Shown here: positions 28,271-37,900 of the stretch, piece after piece
Position numbering within the stretch: position 1 is the stretch's first letter
Layout: each line of letters begins with the position of its first letter
Assembly (NCBI GenBank): GCA_003856375.1
Contig: CP034120.1
Coordinates: forward strand, 3,405,501 to 3,469,500
Direction: 5' to 3'
From: Glaciecola amylolytica
GTDB lineage: Bacteria; Bacteroidota; Bacteroidia; Flavobacteriales_D; Crocinitomicaceae
Length of the DNA stretch: 64,000 nucleotides
Notes under the pieces: model-generated
Database searches by the model: none
Seen by the model: only the letters and a program-made list of their open reading frames with translations
Told to the model about the DNA's origin: nothing
Program-made: the position numbers and the translations under genes

Positions 28271-28798
28271 TTAATAGGTCACTAAATTAGTAATATTATT
28301 AGAGTAGTTTTTCAATTTTTCGTTACCATTTAGAAAATTTAACCCAACTAAAAAGTTAAACCCGGCAACTTCTCCTCCACATTTCTGGATCAATTCAGCA
28401 GCAGCAGAAGCAGAACCTCCGGTAGCCAGTAAATCATCGTGAATCAATACTCTTTCTCCTTTTTGAACGGCATCTACGTGCATTTCAATTGTAGCTGATC
28501 CATATTCCAGATCATACGAATGACTGATTTTGTGGTAAGGAAGTTTTCCTGCCTTGCGAATCAAAACGAAAGGAATTCCCAATTCCATTGCCAAAGGATA
28601 ACCGAATAAAAAACCACGACTCTCAATTCCGGCAATTTTATCCAGTTTCTGATCTTTGTACATGGTTGCCAAATGCTGTACGATTTCTTTTGATAAATCC
28701 GCATCCAACATAATCGGAGTGATGTCTTTAAAAACAATTCCCGGTTTTGGAAAATCAATTACATCTCTGATTACTCCTTTTATTTTTTCTTCTATCAT
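28271..28798 (-). CDS. apt: Adenine phosphoribosyltransferase
   Basis: 175 residues, normal length. It salvages adenine to AMP using PRPP. Motifs are DFPKPGIVFKDITP (15-28), GIESRGFLFG (57-66) and the PRPP loop VLIHDDLLATGG (117-128). The ATG overlaps the stop of the upstream helix-hairpin-helix gene by four bases, so translation is probably coupled. Besides general purine salvage, this enzyme would recycle the adenine freed when methylthioadenosine is cleaved, the step that feeds the mtn pathway encoded further right. Confidence 0.97.
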   Translation of the reverse strand: MIEEKIKGVIRDVIDFPKPGIVFKDITPIMLDADLSKEIVQHLATMYKDQKLDKIAGIESRGFLFGYPLAMELGIPFVLIRKAGKLPYHKISHSYDLEYGSATIEMHVDAVQKGERVLIHDDLLATGGSASAAAELIQKCGGEVAGFNFLVGLNFLNGNEKLKNYSNNITNLVTY

Positions 28799-29664
28799 TC
28801 TTCAACTTTCAAGTAAAATTTCAGCTTCTCAAACAGTTCTTCTGTCATGAGCACCGACTTTTTGATATCGCGGAGCTCTTTGTAAAATCCGTTTTGAGAG
28901 CGCAATTTTACGAGAGAATTTGCCAAATTCCAAGAAATATATGGATGATGTGATAATTCCTTTGCACTTGCGGTGTTGATATTGAGCTTCCGGATATTCT
29001 CCGGATCAATCTGAATGTACTTTTCCCAGACCGTGATTTTTTCCGGAGTTGCCTGCCAAACTTCACTCAACTGGCCGGTGGAATAGAATCCTCCCAGCTC
29101 GTCTCTCAGCCGGATAATCTGTTTGGCATCAAAGAATGAAATTTCTCCGGCTTTCAGCACCTCATCCAAATCAGCTCTGTTGATATCGATGTGAACCAGC
29201 TTTTGTTCCAGTTTGTATTCTGTCTGCTTGTCAAAGTTTTTCGGTCTTTCAGGATAAACAGTAGAATCTTTGATCAGCGAATAAAACTCATCCGAAATCA
29301 CAAAAATGCGTTTCAATTCTTCATTGGAATAGATTTTTCGGCTGGTGAATTTCAACACGATTGCGCTTTGCTTTTCTGAAAGCCCCAAAGCCATCCATTG
29401 CTCTAATGTATACTCATTGGGATTGAATTTCGACAAAGGTTTGGAATATGCTTTCTTCTTCCAGGTGTTCCGATAGCTGAATCCTGTTTGACGATTCAAT
29501 TTTCCGGTCACTTCCTTTTCAACGGTTGTCCATTGTTCCAGTTTCACTTCAGGCTTCGGGCGGAAATACTGAATCAGATCCGGAAGAATGAAAATGAGAA
29601 CGAGCAAAATCGTGAAAATGATAATGCCTCTTTTAGTAGATTTTGAATAGTGATAGTGTGTCAT
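28795..29664 (-). CDS. Helix-hairpin-helix (ComEA-like) membrane-anchored protein
   Basis: 289 residues. One N-terminal membrane helix (about 13-33, IIIFTILLVLIFILPDLI) is followed by three helix-hairpin-helix-like segments: EYTLEQWMALGLSEKQSAIVLKF (about 82-105), VHIDINRADLDEVLKAGEISFFDAKQIIRLRDELGGF (172-208) and KLNINTASAKELSHHPYISWNLANSLVKLRSQNGF. Such proteins bind DNA non-specifically; a role in DNA uptake is suggested by similarity to ComEA, but it is not shown. It lies ten bases after the SDR gene and overlaps apt. Confidence 0.87.
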   Translation of the reverse strand: MTHYHYSKSTKRGIIIFTILLVLIFILPDLIQYFRPKPEVKLEQWTTVEKEVTGKLNRQTGFSYRNTWKKKAYSKPLSKFNPNEYTLEQWMALGLSEKQSAIVLKFTSRKIYSNEELKRIFVISDEFYSLIKDSTVYPERPKNFDKQTEYKLEQKLVHIDINRADLDEVLKAGEISFFDAKQIIRLRDELGGFYSTGQLSEVWQATPEKITVWEKYIQIDPENIRKLNINTASAKELSHHPYISWNLANSLVKLRSQNGFYKELRDIKKSVLMTEELFEKLKFYLKVEE

Positions 29665-29674
29665 TTTGTTTCAG

Positions 29675-30586
29675 TTAGTGGTAGTAGGCGAGATCTTCTA
29701 TCAGAAGTGGGATTGTTTCCCGGAGATCTTTTGGATGATAATCGAGTAGTTGTTCGGCTTTCGAAAGATCAAATCCGGTTTTCGGAGGTCTTTTGGCTGC
29801 CTGATTCAAGGTTTTGGAAGAAATCGTTTCGATCACAGAGCTTGTTTCAATATTCAAGGCTTTTCCCACTTCCTCTACAATTGTATCGACCGAACGTGTC
29901 ACCGGTCCGGAAAGGTGAAAAATTCCTTTTTGTGATCTCAGAACAATTTCCACACACCCGTAAGCCAGATCATCTGCCCAGGTTGGCGCACGGAACTGAT
30001 CATTCACCAGTTTCATTTTTTCTCCTTTCGGAAGTGCTTCCAAAGCCCACAGAATCATATTGGATCGGGACAAGCCGAATCCGGTTCCGTAAACGATAAT
30101 CGTTCTGGCAATCGACCAGTTTTGATTGTTCTTATCTTCTAACAAAAGCTTTTCTGCTTCTACTTTCGACTGTGCATAAACGCTCAGCGGATTTACCTCA
30201 TCTTCCTCAGAATAATTTCCCTTTTCACCGTCAAAAACGAAATCTGTCGACAACAACTCAAAATGAGCTCCAATAATTTTTGAAACTTCGTAAAGTGCTT
30301 TTGTTGCCAGCACATTCACCAAACGACATTCTTCGGGGTTCAACTCACAATAATCAACATTCGTCAGAGCTGCAGTATGAATAATTGCCGTAGGATTCTC
30401 CTTTACAACCAGTCGGATAATTGCTTCAAAAGCAGTTAAATCAATATCGATGTAATGATCTTCCGGACAATCCGGATTTCTGTTTGGTCCTTTGGAAGTT
30501 GCAACGAAGGGAATTCCTTGTTTGATACATCGTTTGACAATTTTCTGTCCCAACAAACCGTTTGAACCCGTTATCAGAATCTTCAT
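29675..30586 (-). CDS. SDR-family sugar-nucleotide reductase (RmlD-like)
   Basis: 303 residues of the extended short-chain dehydrogenase fold. The NAD(P)-binding motif GSNGLLGQ is at residues 7-14, and the family's TALTNVDYCE and STDFVFDG segments follow. A tyrosine-lysine pair is present in VYAQSKVEAEKLL (catalytic YxxxK). It is closest to dTDP-4-dehydrorhamnose reductase (RmlD) and related proteins. There are no other rhamnose genes beside it, so the true substrate is uncertain. It is between PspC and the HHH protein with ten-base gaps on both sides. Confidence 0.87.
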   Translation of the reverse strand: MKILITGSNGLLGQKIVKRCIKQGIPFVATSKGPNRNPDCPEDHYIDIDLTAFEAIIRLVVKENPTAIIHTAALTNVDYCELNPEECRLVNVLATKALYEVSKIIGAHFELLSTDFVFDGEKGNYSEEDEVNPLSVYAQSKVEAEKLLLEDKNNQNWSIARTIIVYGTGFGLSRSNMILWALEALPKGEKMKLVNDQFRAPTWADDLAYGCVEIVLRSQKGIFHLSGPVTRSVDTIVEEVGKALNIETSSVIETISSKTLNQAAKRPPKTGFDLSKAEQLLDYHPKDLRETIPLLIEDLAYYH

Positions 30587-30596
30587 AATGCTGCAA

Positions 30597-30833
30597 TTAC
30601 AACTCCCAGATAGAGCGTTTTTTAGATTTAAATTGAAAATAGTGTTTGTGTTCCAGAATCCAGGCCATGATTAAATAAGGAATCAATGGCGACCCCAGTC
30701 CGATGCAGGTTGCATAAATAAAGCCAAGGCGCACTTTGTTGGTTTGAATTCCAAGCTTAGTTGCCCACCATGCACACACTCCGAAGGAACGCATCTCAAA
30801 GAAAAAAGCAATTTTTTGTAAAGTCCTTTTCAT
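30597..30833 (-). CDS. PspC-domain membrane protein
   Basis: 78 residues from the ATG at 30833; a TTG two codons upstream is less likely. It has the PspC pattern: a short basic segment, then GVCAWWATKLGIQTNKVRLGFIYATC and a hydrophobic helix ending in LIPYLIMAWILEHK. PspC-type proteins sit in the inner membrane and are linked to envelope stress. It is co-directional with DUF2851 upstream (about 120 bases) and the SDR gene downstream (ten bases). Confidence 0.85.
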   Translation of the reverse strand: MKRTLQKIAFFFEMRSFGVCAWWATKLGIQTNKVRLGFIYATCIGLGSPLIPYLIMAWILEHKHYFQFKSKKRSIWEL

Positions 30834-30955
30834 TCTCAATTTCTGACTCGAAATTACGCATTTCTTTTAGAAGTTAAAAGGGAGAGGTCAAAAGTGAAAA
30901 ATTGAATGAATAAGACCAAACTACTTTTACCTTCTCACTTTTCAATTTTACATTT

Positions 30956-32227
30956 TCAATTATCCTTTAAAATCCGGTTTCCGATCCGGCAATTCAGACA
31001 CGCTTTTTTTGCACAGAATTCATTCGTCATTTCAATCAAACCTTGTGATTCAAGTGCATTCTTTGCCACAATTCCCTTGTTTTTCCACATCCGGATTTTC
31101 TCATTCCGCTCTGCGGGAAGCAAATCCAGAATTTCCAAAGCCCGGTTCCGGTACGAATCATCACTCAAACAATCGGTGAGCCACCACAAAAAAGGAACAA
31201 CGCTGTTAATGATAATGGTATTTGCGGTAGCAATACTCATTCCCGATTCCGATTTCTTTTCCTTCCCGAAATCGAAGTGATTCGTCCAGTATTCATCTGC
31301 CGGCTTCAATAAGTTTTCCTGTAAAATCTGCAACAAATCTTTTGCGGGGAGATACCACAGCGCTGAAGTCCAATCCATCTCATGAACAAAAGCCGCGAAC
31401 TGAGCGAGTCTTTGCGTGGGGAAACCACCCGGTCTGCAGCCTTTGAATTTCCACGAAACGCGGTTTCTGGCTTCCAGTTTCAATTTATACTTCTGAAAAT
31501 CCCATTCTCTTTTCAGTTCTTCCTGATAGGAAACTGTAGGCGATTCCTCCAGAAAACCACCAACACCAAAAGTGATTGCCACTTTTTGTTTCCGGGAAGC
31601 CTTGATGAATTTCTCGAAAGGAATTCCAACGGCCAATTCCTGAAATGGCAACTGATTGACTTTCATTCCGAAAGCTTTTGAAACGGAATGAAACAACACT
31701 TCCTTGAAAGACATTTTCCGTTCCCGGTAAAGTTCATCCAATTCTTTCACCTTTCGGGTCATTCGCTGAAAAACGGTATGCTCCATCTGATTCCAGATAA
31801 TGGGCTGAGGAATCTGTTCCAAAAATGATTCACACAAAAGAAGACCCGAACCTTTTTGAACATATTTCAGGAACCAATCGTAGTGTTTCCAATCAATCAT
31901 CTGCTTCAATTCAACAGTCGGGATGGGAATTCCTTCTATGAAAATTAACCGATCGTGTTCATACACCACATGCAGAATCACATTCGAATAAGCCGGATCG
32001 TGCTGATGCCCGTGTAAATTCCAATCGGAGGATTTCACGTGCATCTCAATATTTCCGGAATGCTTTATCTGGTCGATCGCGATCTGTCCGTTGAAAAAAT
32101 CCGGACCGGAGTCCGCATTGTAATATCCGACATGAAGAATTTCGATTTTTTCTCCATCAACGGTTTGCAATTGATGCAAGGGAAGCCGTTTGTTTTTCCA
32201 AAGAAAATGTAAGTAGTACTCATTCAT
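30956..32227 (-). CDS. DUF2851 family protein
   Basis: 423 residues matching DUF2851, a family common in Bacteroidota. The signature segment is EILHVGYYNADSGPDFFNGQIAID followed by GNIEMHVKSSDWNLHGHQHDPAYSNVILHVV (residues about 29-88). The histidines and acidic residues there suggest a nuclease-like or metal site, but this is speculation and the family has no assigned function. The C-terminus has CAKKACLNCRIGNRIL, a possible zinc-binding cluster. It is divergent from the LtaS-like gene across 196 bases. Confidence 0.88.
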   Translation of the reverse strand: MNEYYLHFLWKNKRLPLHQLQTVDGEKIEILHVGYYNADSGPDFFNGQIAIDQIKHSGNIEMHVKSSDWNLHGHQHDPAYSNVILHVVYEHDRLIFIEGIPIPTVELKQMIDWKHYDWFLKYVQKGSGLLLCESFLEQIPQPIIWNQMEHTVFQRMTRKVKELDELYRERKMSFKEVLFHSVSKAFGMKVNQLPFQELAVGIPFEKFIKASRKQKVAITFGVGGFLEESPTVSYQEELKREWDFQKYKLKLEARNRVSWKFKGCRPGGFPTQRLAQFAAFVHEMDWTSALWYLPAKDLLQILQENLLKPADEYWTNHFDFGKEKKSESGMSIATANTIIINSVVPFLWWLTDCLSDDSYRNRALEILDLLPAERNEKIRMWKNKGIVAKNALESQGLIEMTNEFCAKKACLNCRIGNRILKDN

Positions 32228-32391
32228 TTCTTAATTATTTGAAACCGCACTGGCGCTTGTTTTTAATCAAAAGCAGTGCTTTTCTTATTTAATTTAAGAA
32301 AAAAGTTCCGTTCATAAAAGAGCAAATCCGGAATATTTCAGCAAAGTCATCCAACCTTTTAATGTTAAATTAAGTTTAATAAAATATTAAA

Positions 32392-32421
32392 TTTGTATCG
32401 AGACCAAACAATCTACTTTTG
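32392..32421 (+). promoter_or_regulatory. Promoter abutting the LtaS-like gene
   Basis: TTTG (32392-32395), 18 bases, TACTTTTG (32414-32421), then the ATG at 32424. The fit to TTG-N19-TAnnTTTG is good, but the transcription start would fall at or just inside the first codons. An alternative box TAAATTTG overlaps the -33 element of this one and would give a leader of about 25 nt. Confidence 0.5.
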
Positions 32422-32423
32422 GA

Positions 32424-34826
32424 ATGAACCTGTATCAATCCCTTTATCGAAAAACCGTCCCATATACCATTTCTCTGTTTCTGGTCTTTTCTCTGTTGCG
32501 GGTTTTTCAGATCAGTTGCGAACCGGAAGAAATTTTCGGAGTACCTGTGAAAGCCGTTCATCATATCAAAGGTTTACTGATGGATTTGCTATTGAGTTTA
32601 CTGGTTTCTTTTGCGGGAAGTATTTTCAGCATCTTCATTTGGCTCATTTTCAGAAAAATCAATCTGGTTTTCCTGCATATTCTTTCCATTGTGAGCATTC
32701 TCTCCAATTTCATGCTCATTTTTTATTTCGTTAAGACCAAACAGCTTTTAGGCACTGTTTTCTATCAGCTCAGTTTTTCGGAATTGATCACCTCTGCCAA
32801 CCTGGAATCGAACACCGGTTTCTTTTCCATTGCTTTTCCCCTGTTTCTGATCTGCTGCTATTTCGTACTTCCCCGTTTCATCCGGAAAGTAAAACCTCTG
32901 AGATTTGGTTCAGTGCTTTTTGGCGTGCTTATTTTATCCGCTTTGGCAGCCTATCCCTGGAAAAACATCAGTTCCCGGGATTACGTCGGCGATATGTTCA
33001 TCAACAACAAATTGCTGGCGTTTTTGGATGTCACCGAAAAGCATTTCTTTGCTGACAATGACCTGAAACAGATCAATACTTCGGTCTTCAGGCAACTGGA
33101 TGATTCTTTCTTCCCCGATCCGAAAACGCGAAACAATGAGTATCCTTTGATCCACGAGCTGGAGACTACAAGTGAATTCGGAAAACACATCAAGCAATCT
33201 CCCAAGGGTCCGCCCAACGTGGTCATTATCATTGTAGAATCGTTATCGTCCTTTTTAGTAGGGAAGAACAGTGAAAATCCGTGTCATTTCATGCCCTTTC
33301 TGGATTCTCTCAGCCAAAAAAGCCTCTATTTTCCGAATTTCATTTCAACTTGCGAGCGGACTCACAATGTGCTCCCCGCAGCTTTGGTTTCAGCTCCGAA
33401 TCCTCCCGAAAAACAGTTCATGCAAAGAGAGGAATATCCGCGTCACTGGTCTTTGATTTCCCTGCTTCCCGATTATCATTCCAGATTCTATTGCGGTGTT
33501 GATCTGGCGTTTTGTAATATGCATGATTTTATGAGTTACAATCAGACTGATTACATTGTTGAATCCTGGGAATCCCGCTTCTCAAAAACCCGCGACGGAG
33601 TTCACAGCATTTGGGGTTATGCCGATGATCAACTGTTTCAAAAGTCTTTCGTTGACGATCAAAAAAACAAAAGCAGGAAACCGAAATTGGATGTCTTCCT
33701 GACCATCAGCAATCACGAACCTTATTGTTTTCCACGGAAAAGTCAGTATCTCTCCATTTTAAAGGACAAACTGAATCATTCAAAAGCGACTAAAAAGCAG
33801 CGGGAAGAAATTCTCCAGCTCTCAGAAGTTTATGCCAGCTACCTGTTTTCGGATGAAGCACTCAAAAACTATTTCCGGAATGCGGCAAAAAAGGCAGATT
33901 TTGACAATACCATTTTCTTCATTTTCGGAGATCACGGCAATCCGCTATTTCCGCGAAATGAAATTCAAAAATATCAGACTCCGCTCCTTATTTATTCGCC
34001 TCTTCTGAAAAAACCGGGAAAATTCAACGCATTGATTTCACACAATGATCTCACACCCACGATTCTGAATTACCTCCGGGTTCATTATCCTCAACTAAAC
34101 ATTCCGAAACAAGTTCCGTTTTTTGGAAAAGAAATCGCTTTTGAAAAGTCGTTTACGAGCAACAGAACGCTTCCTTTGATCAGTTTGGACAGTGAGACCA
34201 GACATCTGGTTTATAACGATCATTTTCAATACGAAGGTCAGCTTTTTAAGATCGGAAAGCATTTGAAACTGACACGTTCCGACGATCAGCAGACGAATGA
34301 AAAATTGACCCGTCAACTGACTGTTTTCAAAAAAATGGCCCGGTATTATCATGATTATGATAAAATCCTTCCCGAAGAGCTTTATAAAGAATATGCCCGG
34401 AAAGGAGAAAAAATAACATTGAAACATGTGTATTTAAAGAAACTCGAGAAAAACGGAATTCATGAACTCTTCACAGACATCGGCCCCAAAATACGTATTG
34501 ACAAAGGATGGAAACGCATTGAGCTCGAGTTGAATTGCGAAATCTTCCTCCGGAATGAAGCAGAACTGCGCCAGTTTGCAAGGCTTTCGAATATTATTGA
34601 ACGAAGAAAGCCCAAAACCCTTGTCAGATGGCGAAAAAACGACCCGAAATTACAAGAAGTACTGCGCAACAATCAATGGAATAAAGTTTCCTACTCGCTC
34701 TTCATTGATGTAAGAAAATACAGCAAAAAGGCCGATGAGTATGAACTTATTTACTACCTGATCAACGATGAAATGAAAAAGCTCAAATGCCGAAAAGCCA
34801 GTTTGGAAATAACAGCCTGGAAATGA
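32424..34826 (+). CDS. LtaS-like membrane sulfatase-fold protein
   Basis: 800 residues. Four or five N-terminal membrane helices (about 12-180) are followed by an alkaline-phosphatase/sulfatase-fold domain (about 260-590). The residues that bind metal and substrate in LtaS-type phosphotransferases are all present: E272 in IVESLSS, T313 in CERTHN, H431 in SNHEP and D503-H504 in FGDHGN. Bacteroidota lack lipoteichoic acid, so the likely activity is transfer of a phospho-alcohol group (phosphoglycerol or phosphoethanolamine) onto an envelope glycan or lipid. A basic C-terminal extension of about 200 residues has no recognised domain. It is a single gene with its own terminator. Confidence 0.85.
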   Translation: MNLYQSLYRKTVPYTISLFLVFSLLRVFQISCEPEEIFGVPVKAVHHIKGLLMDLLLSLLVSFAGSIFSIFIWLIFRKINLVFLHILSIVSILSNFMLIFYFVKTKQLLGTVFYQLSFSELITSANLESNTGFFSIAFPLFLICCYFVLPRFIRKVKPLRFGSVLFGVLILSALAAYPWKNISSRDYVGDMFINNKLLAFLDVTEKHFFADNDLKQINTSVFRQLDDSFFPDPKTRNNEYPLIHELETTSEFGKHIKQSPKGPPNVVIIIVESLSSFLVGKNSENPCHFMPFLDSLSQKSLYFPNFISTCERTHNVLPAALVSAPNPPEKQFMQREEYPRHWSLISLLPDYHSRFYCGVDLAFCNMHDFMSYNQTDYIVESWESRFSKTRDGVHSIWGYADDQLFQKSFVDDQKNKSRKPKLDVFLTISNHEPYCFPRKSQYLSILKDKLNHSKATKKQREEILQLSEVYASYLFSDEALKNYFRNAAKKADFDNTIFFIFGDHGNPLFPRNEIQKYQTPLLIYSPLLKKPGKFNALISHNDLTPTILNYLRVHYPQLNIPKQVPFFGKEIAFEKSFTSNRTLPLISLDSETRHLVYNDHFQYEGQLFKIGKHLKLTRSDDQQTNEKLTRQLTVFKKMARYYHDYDKILPEELYKEYARKGEKITLKHVYLKKLEKNGIHELFTDIGPKIRIDKGWKRIELELNCEIFLRNEAELRQFARLSNIIERRKPKTLVRWRKNDPKLQEVLRNNQWNKVSYSLFIDVRKYSKKADEYELIYYLINDEMKKLKCRKASLEITAWK

Positions 34827-34845
34827 TGAAAAGGTTTAAAACGAT

Positions 34846-34882
34846 AAAAGGTCCAAAGAGATAAAACCCTTTGAACCTTTTT
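34846..34882 (+). terminator. Terminator of the LtaS-like gene
   Basis: Stem AAAAGGTCCAAAG/CTTTGAACCTTTT (one C-A mismatch) with a 10-nt loop and a T-rich 3' end. It lies 20 bases after the stop. Confidence 0.7.
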
Positions 34883-34893
34883 AAAATCCTAAA

Positions 34894-34926
34894 CAAAAAA
34901 TCCCCTTGCTGTTTCCAGGAAGGGGA
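34894..34926 (-). terminator. Terminator of the FG-GAP T9SS gene
   Basis: 7-bp stem TCCCCTT/AAGGGGA (34901-34907 and 34920-34926) with a 12-nt loop, followed on the minus strand by a T tract. It lies seven bases after the stop at 34933. Confidence 0.8.
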
Positions 34927-34932
34927 AATGGC

Positions 34933-37900
34933 TTATTTTCGAATAACCTTTTTCACAGCAATTACATGCCCTTCTTTATCTTTAAGTTGAATCAAATACA
35001 GACCATTTGTAAGTAACGATAAATCAAATTGACATTCCTGCGAATGGATCAACGGAGAGCAAAATTGTCGTTGTCCGGAAAGGTCAAATACTTCTATCGA
35101 GTAAGGAAGATCCAAATCCTGAGTTTGAAGTGTGATACTTCCATCAAATGGATTCGGATACATGTGTATAGAACCCAGATTATTAATCTCATTTAGTCCC
35201 GTTGTTGAAACAGGAATTGTATCAAATGTATGGATGACGGTGTTCGTAATCACAGCAGGATTAAAATCAAAATAGATATTTGCTGTATTTTCAACAACCG
35301 TTCCCAAAGGCAAACCAGGTATTACGTCAATTGAGTAGAGCACGAACCCATGGCTCCCGGCTTCATTTACATTACTATCGGGAAGCATAATGTTTTCAAA
35401 GATAAAACTTGCTTCTCCACCAAGCGTTCTTTCCACATGGTAAGGATGACTGCCCGCAATCGGGCGTAAACTTGTCCAATCTAAGTTATTATTGAGCTGA
35501 TCTCTAATAATCACTGTACGCGCTGTATCATTACCTGTATTTTGGAAACGAATGAGGTACTCAATCTTTTCAGGTGCGGGCCAAATGTATCCTTGAATCC
35601 CTTCTCCGGCCGGCCAGGCCGCCTTATCGTTTGGATCGTAAGCACATGTCACAACCTGTTCCAGTGTATCGACAGTTGTAAAAACGATTGTTCCCATTGT
35701 ATCAGAAGAAACTGTTGCGGTACTTACCAGTGAATTCCCCATACTGTTAAAATCAGGCATGATCACTTCCAGTTTAATCTGCATAGTTTCGAAATAGTCA
35801 AGGCTGTCGTAAGACCAATATACGTGTTGACCAACAATCGAATCGGGAGTGATATTTGCAGAGACATAGGTCAAACTATCATCCAGCATAATATCCACAA
35901 TCCCGGAAGGATAAGTCGTACCAATATTCTCCAGATCGAACCAGTAATTTACATGTTCATTGCAACGAGGAAAGCCGCCAATCAAGGCAATCTCGAGCGT
36001 GTCAACCAATGAATCCGGGTAAAATCCGAAGTTTAAATCGTTGACACTTGTGAAATTTGGACCTATCGTTACATTGTAACTATTGGGCGTGGTCGTATTC
36101 CAAAACAACAAAGAATCAGCTGTGATCTGGTAATTTCCCATCAAGCCATTGAATAGCATAAAATAGCGGCCATCAGGATACGAATAAGTATACGCCGCAG
36201 CAGGATTACATTGAATAGACAATTGCGGAATGGCAATTTCAGAAGTTTCATACGATGCATTCTGGTTTTCATCTACAAACAGGCGTCCTTTAACCTGCAT
36301 GCTGGAAATATTGTAATTTTCGTAGATCCTGATTGAATTAAAAGACCAATTAATTTCCAAAATATCAACGTCTCCATCATTATCAGCATCTCCACAAAAC
36401 AATTTGCTTACACCTAAAGGTTGGTCACTTATATCTTGTCTGGGCCCAAATGTGGAACCTCCTATGTTTTCATACCACGAAATCACATCACCCAAACCTA
36501 CTGCCAGAATATCGTAATCTCCATCCAGATCGAAATCTTCTGACCAGACATCAAATGCTGTCTCAGTGGTAGTTGAAATCACGTGTTCACTTCCAAAAGT
36601 TCCGGATCCCAGATTTTCATAACAGGAAATCTTATCATCATCTCTGGATGCAACCAGAAGTTCCATATCACCATCACCATCCAGATCTGCTGCGTAAATC
36701 CCATTAGGCTTTATATTATTGATAGGAATCGTTACAGCAGCAGCGAAACTATTCCCCAGATTTTTACACCACTTGACAGCGTTATCCAATTCAGACGCAA
36801 AAAGAACATCCTTTTTTCCATCGTTGTCAAGATCTGAGGTGAAGATCGCTTCACAATGTTGTGCTGTTCCAAGAGTCATTTGTGCCGAGAATGTATTATT
36901 TCCAGTATTCCGATACCATGCGGCCTCATCAGTCGATCCAGCAAGAAGATCTAATTTTCCATCACCATTGAAATCCTCAGCAGCCAAATCAGTGATATTC
37001 TGTTGAGTAGTTGTGATATATACAGGCGAAGCAAAAGCTCCATTCCCCAGATTTTGATAATAGAAAATCGGAGATATTCCGTAAATAAGATCCGGTAATC
37101 CATCATTACTAAAATCTGCCATCAGAATCTTTCCAACACCAACCGTACTTCCGGCATAAGTTGGTACAGGTAATACCTGATAAACCGCACCATAGGTAGA
37201 ATCTCCCAGGTTTTCTAACCAATATGCAATTGATCCGTTCTCGGCCAGAATATCCATATCACCGTCCACATCAACATCAACAAGACTTCCACGATTCGGA
37301 GCTCCATAAATAGAAAGAGGAATATCTGCACCAAAATGGCTGGTTCCATCATTGTAATTCAATAAAACCTGATAATGATTATTCAAATTCAGAATATCGT
37401 TGTCTCCATCATTATCCATATCATCTGCAATAACTTTAGTGGCACCATTACCATCAGTGATATAGGAATCAAAAGAGAATCCTGAGCCTGAAGTGTATTT
37501 AAACACTCCAAGTCTGGAAGACATGATTGGCAATGTATAATAATTAAAAACCACTTCCATCTGTTGATCGCCATTCAAATCTTTTACACACATATCAGTC
37601 ACTCCCCAAATACTGGTAGATACAAACAAAACCGGACCAAATGTTCCGGTTCCCTGATTCAGATAACAACGTACATCCGATCCATTGGCGCTAATAACAT
37701 CGGTATCTCCATCTCCATCAATGTCCCCATAATCGACCACAAGCGGCTGCGTTTGACCGGTATAAATAACTTGTTGCGTACTAAAACTTCCATCCCCATT
37801 GTTTTTGTACCATGCAACTAAATTGTTAAAGTCAGAACAAAAAAGAAGATCGCTAAATGAATCGCCATCCAGATCAGCAAAACGAAAATCTTTCAAAGAA

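Noticed and set aside
30840-30955. Hairpin AAAAGTGA/TCACTTTT between DUF2851 and pspC
   Set aside because: The stem is short, A/T-rich and has a loop of more than 30 bases, so I do not count it as a terminator.
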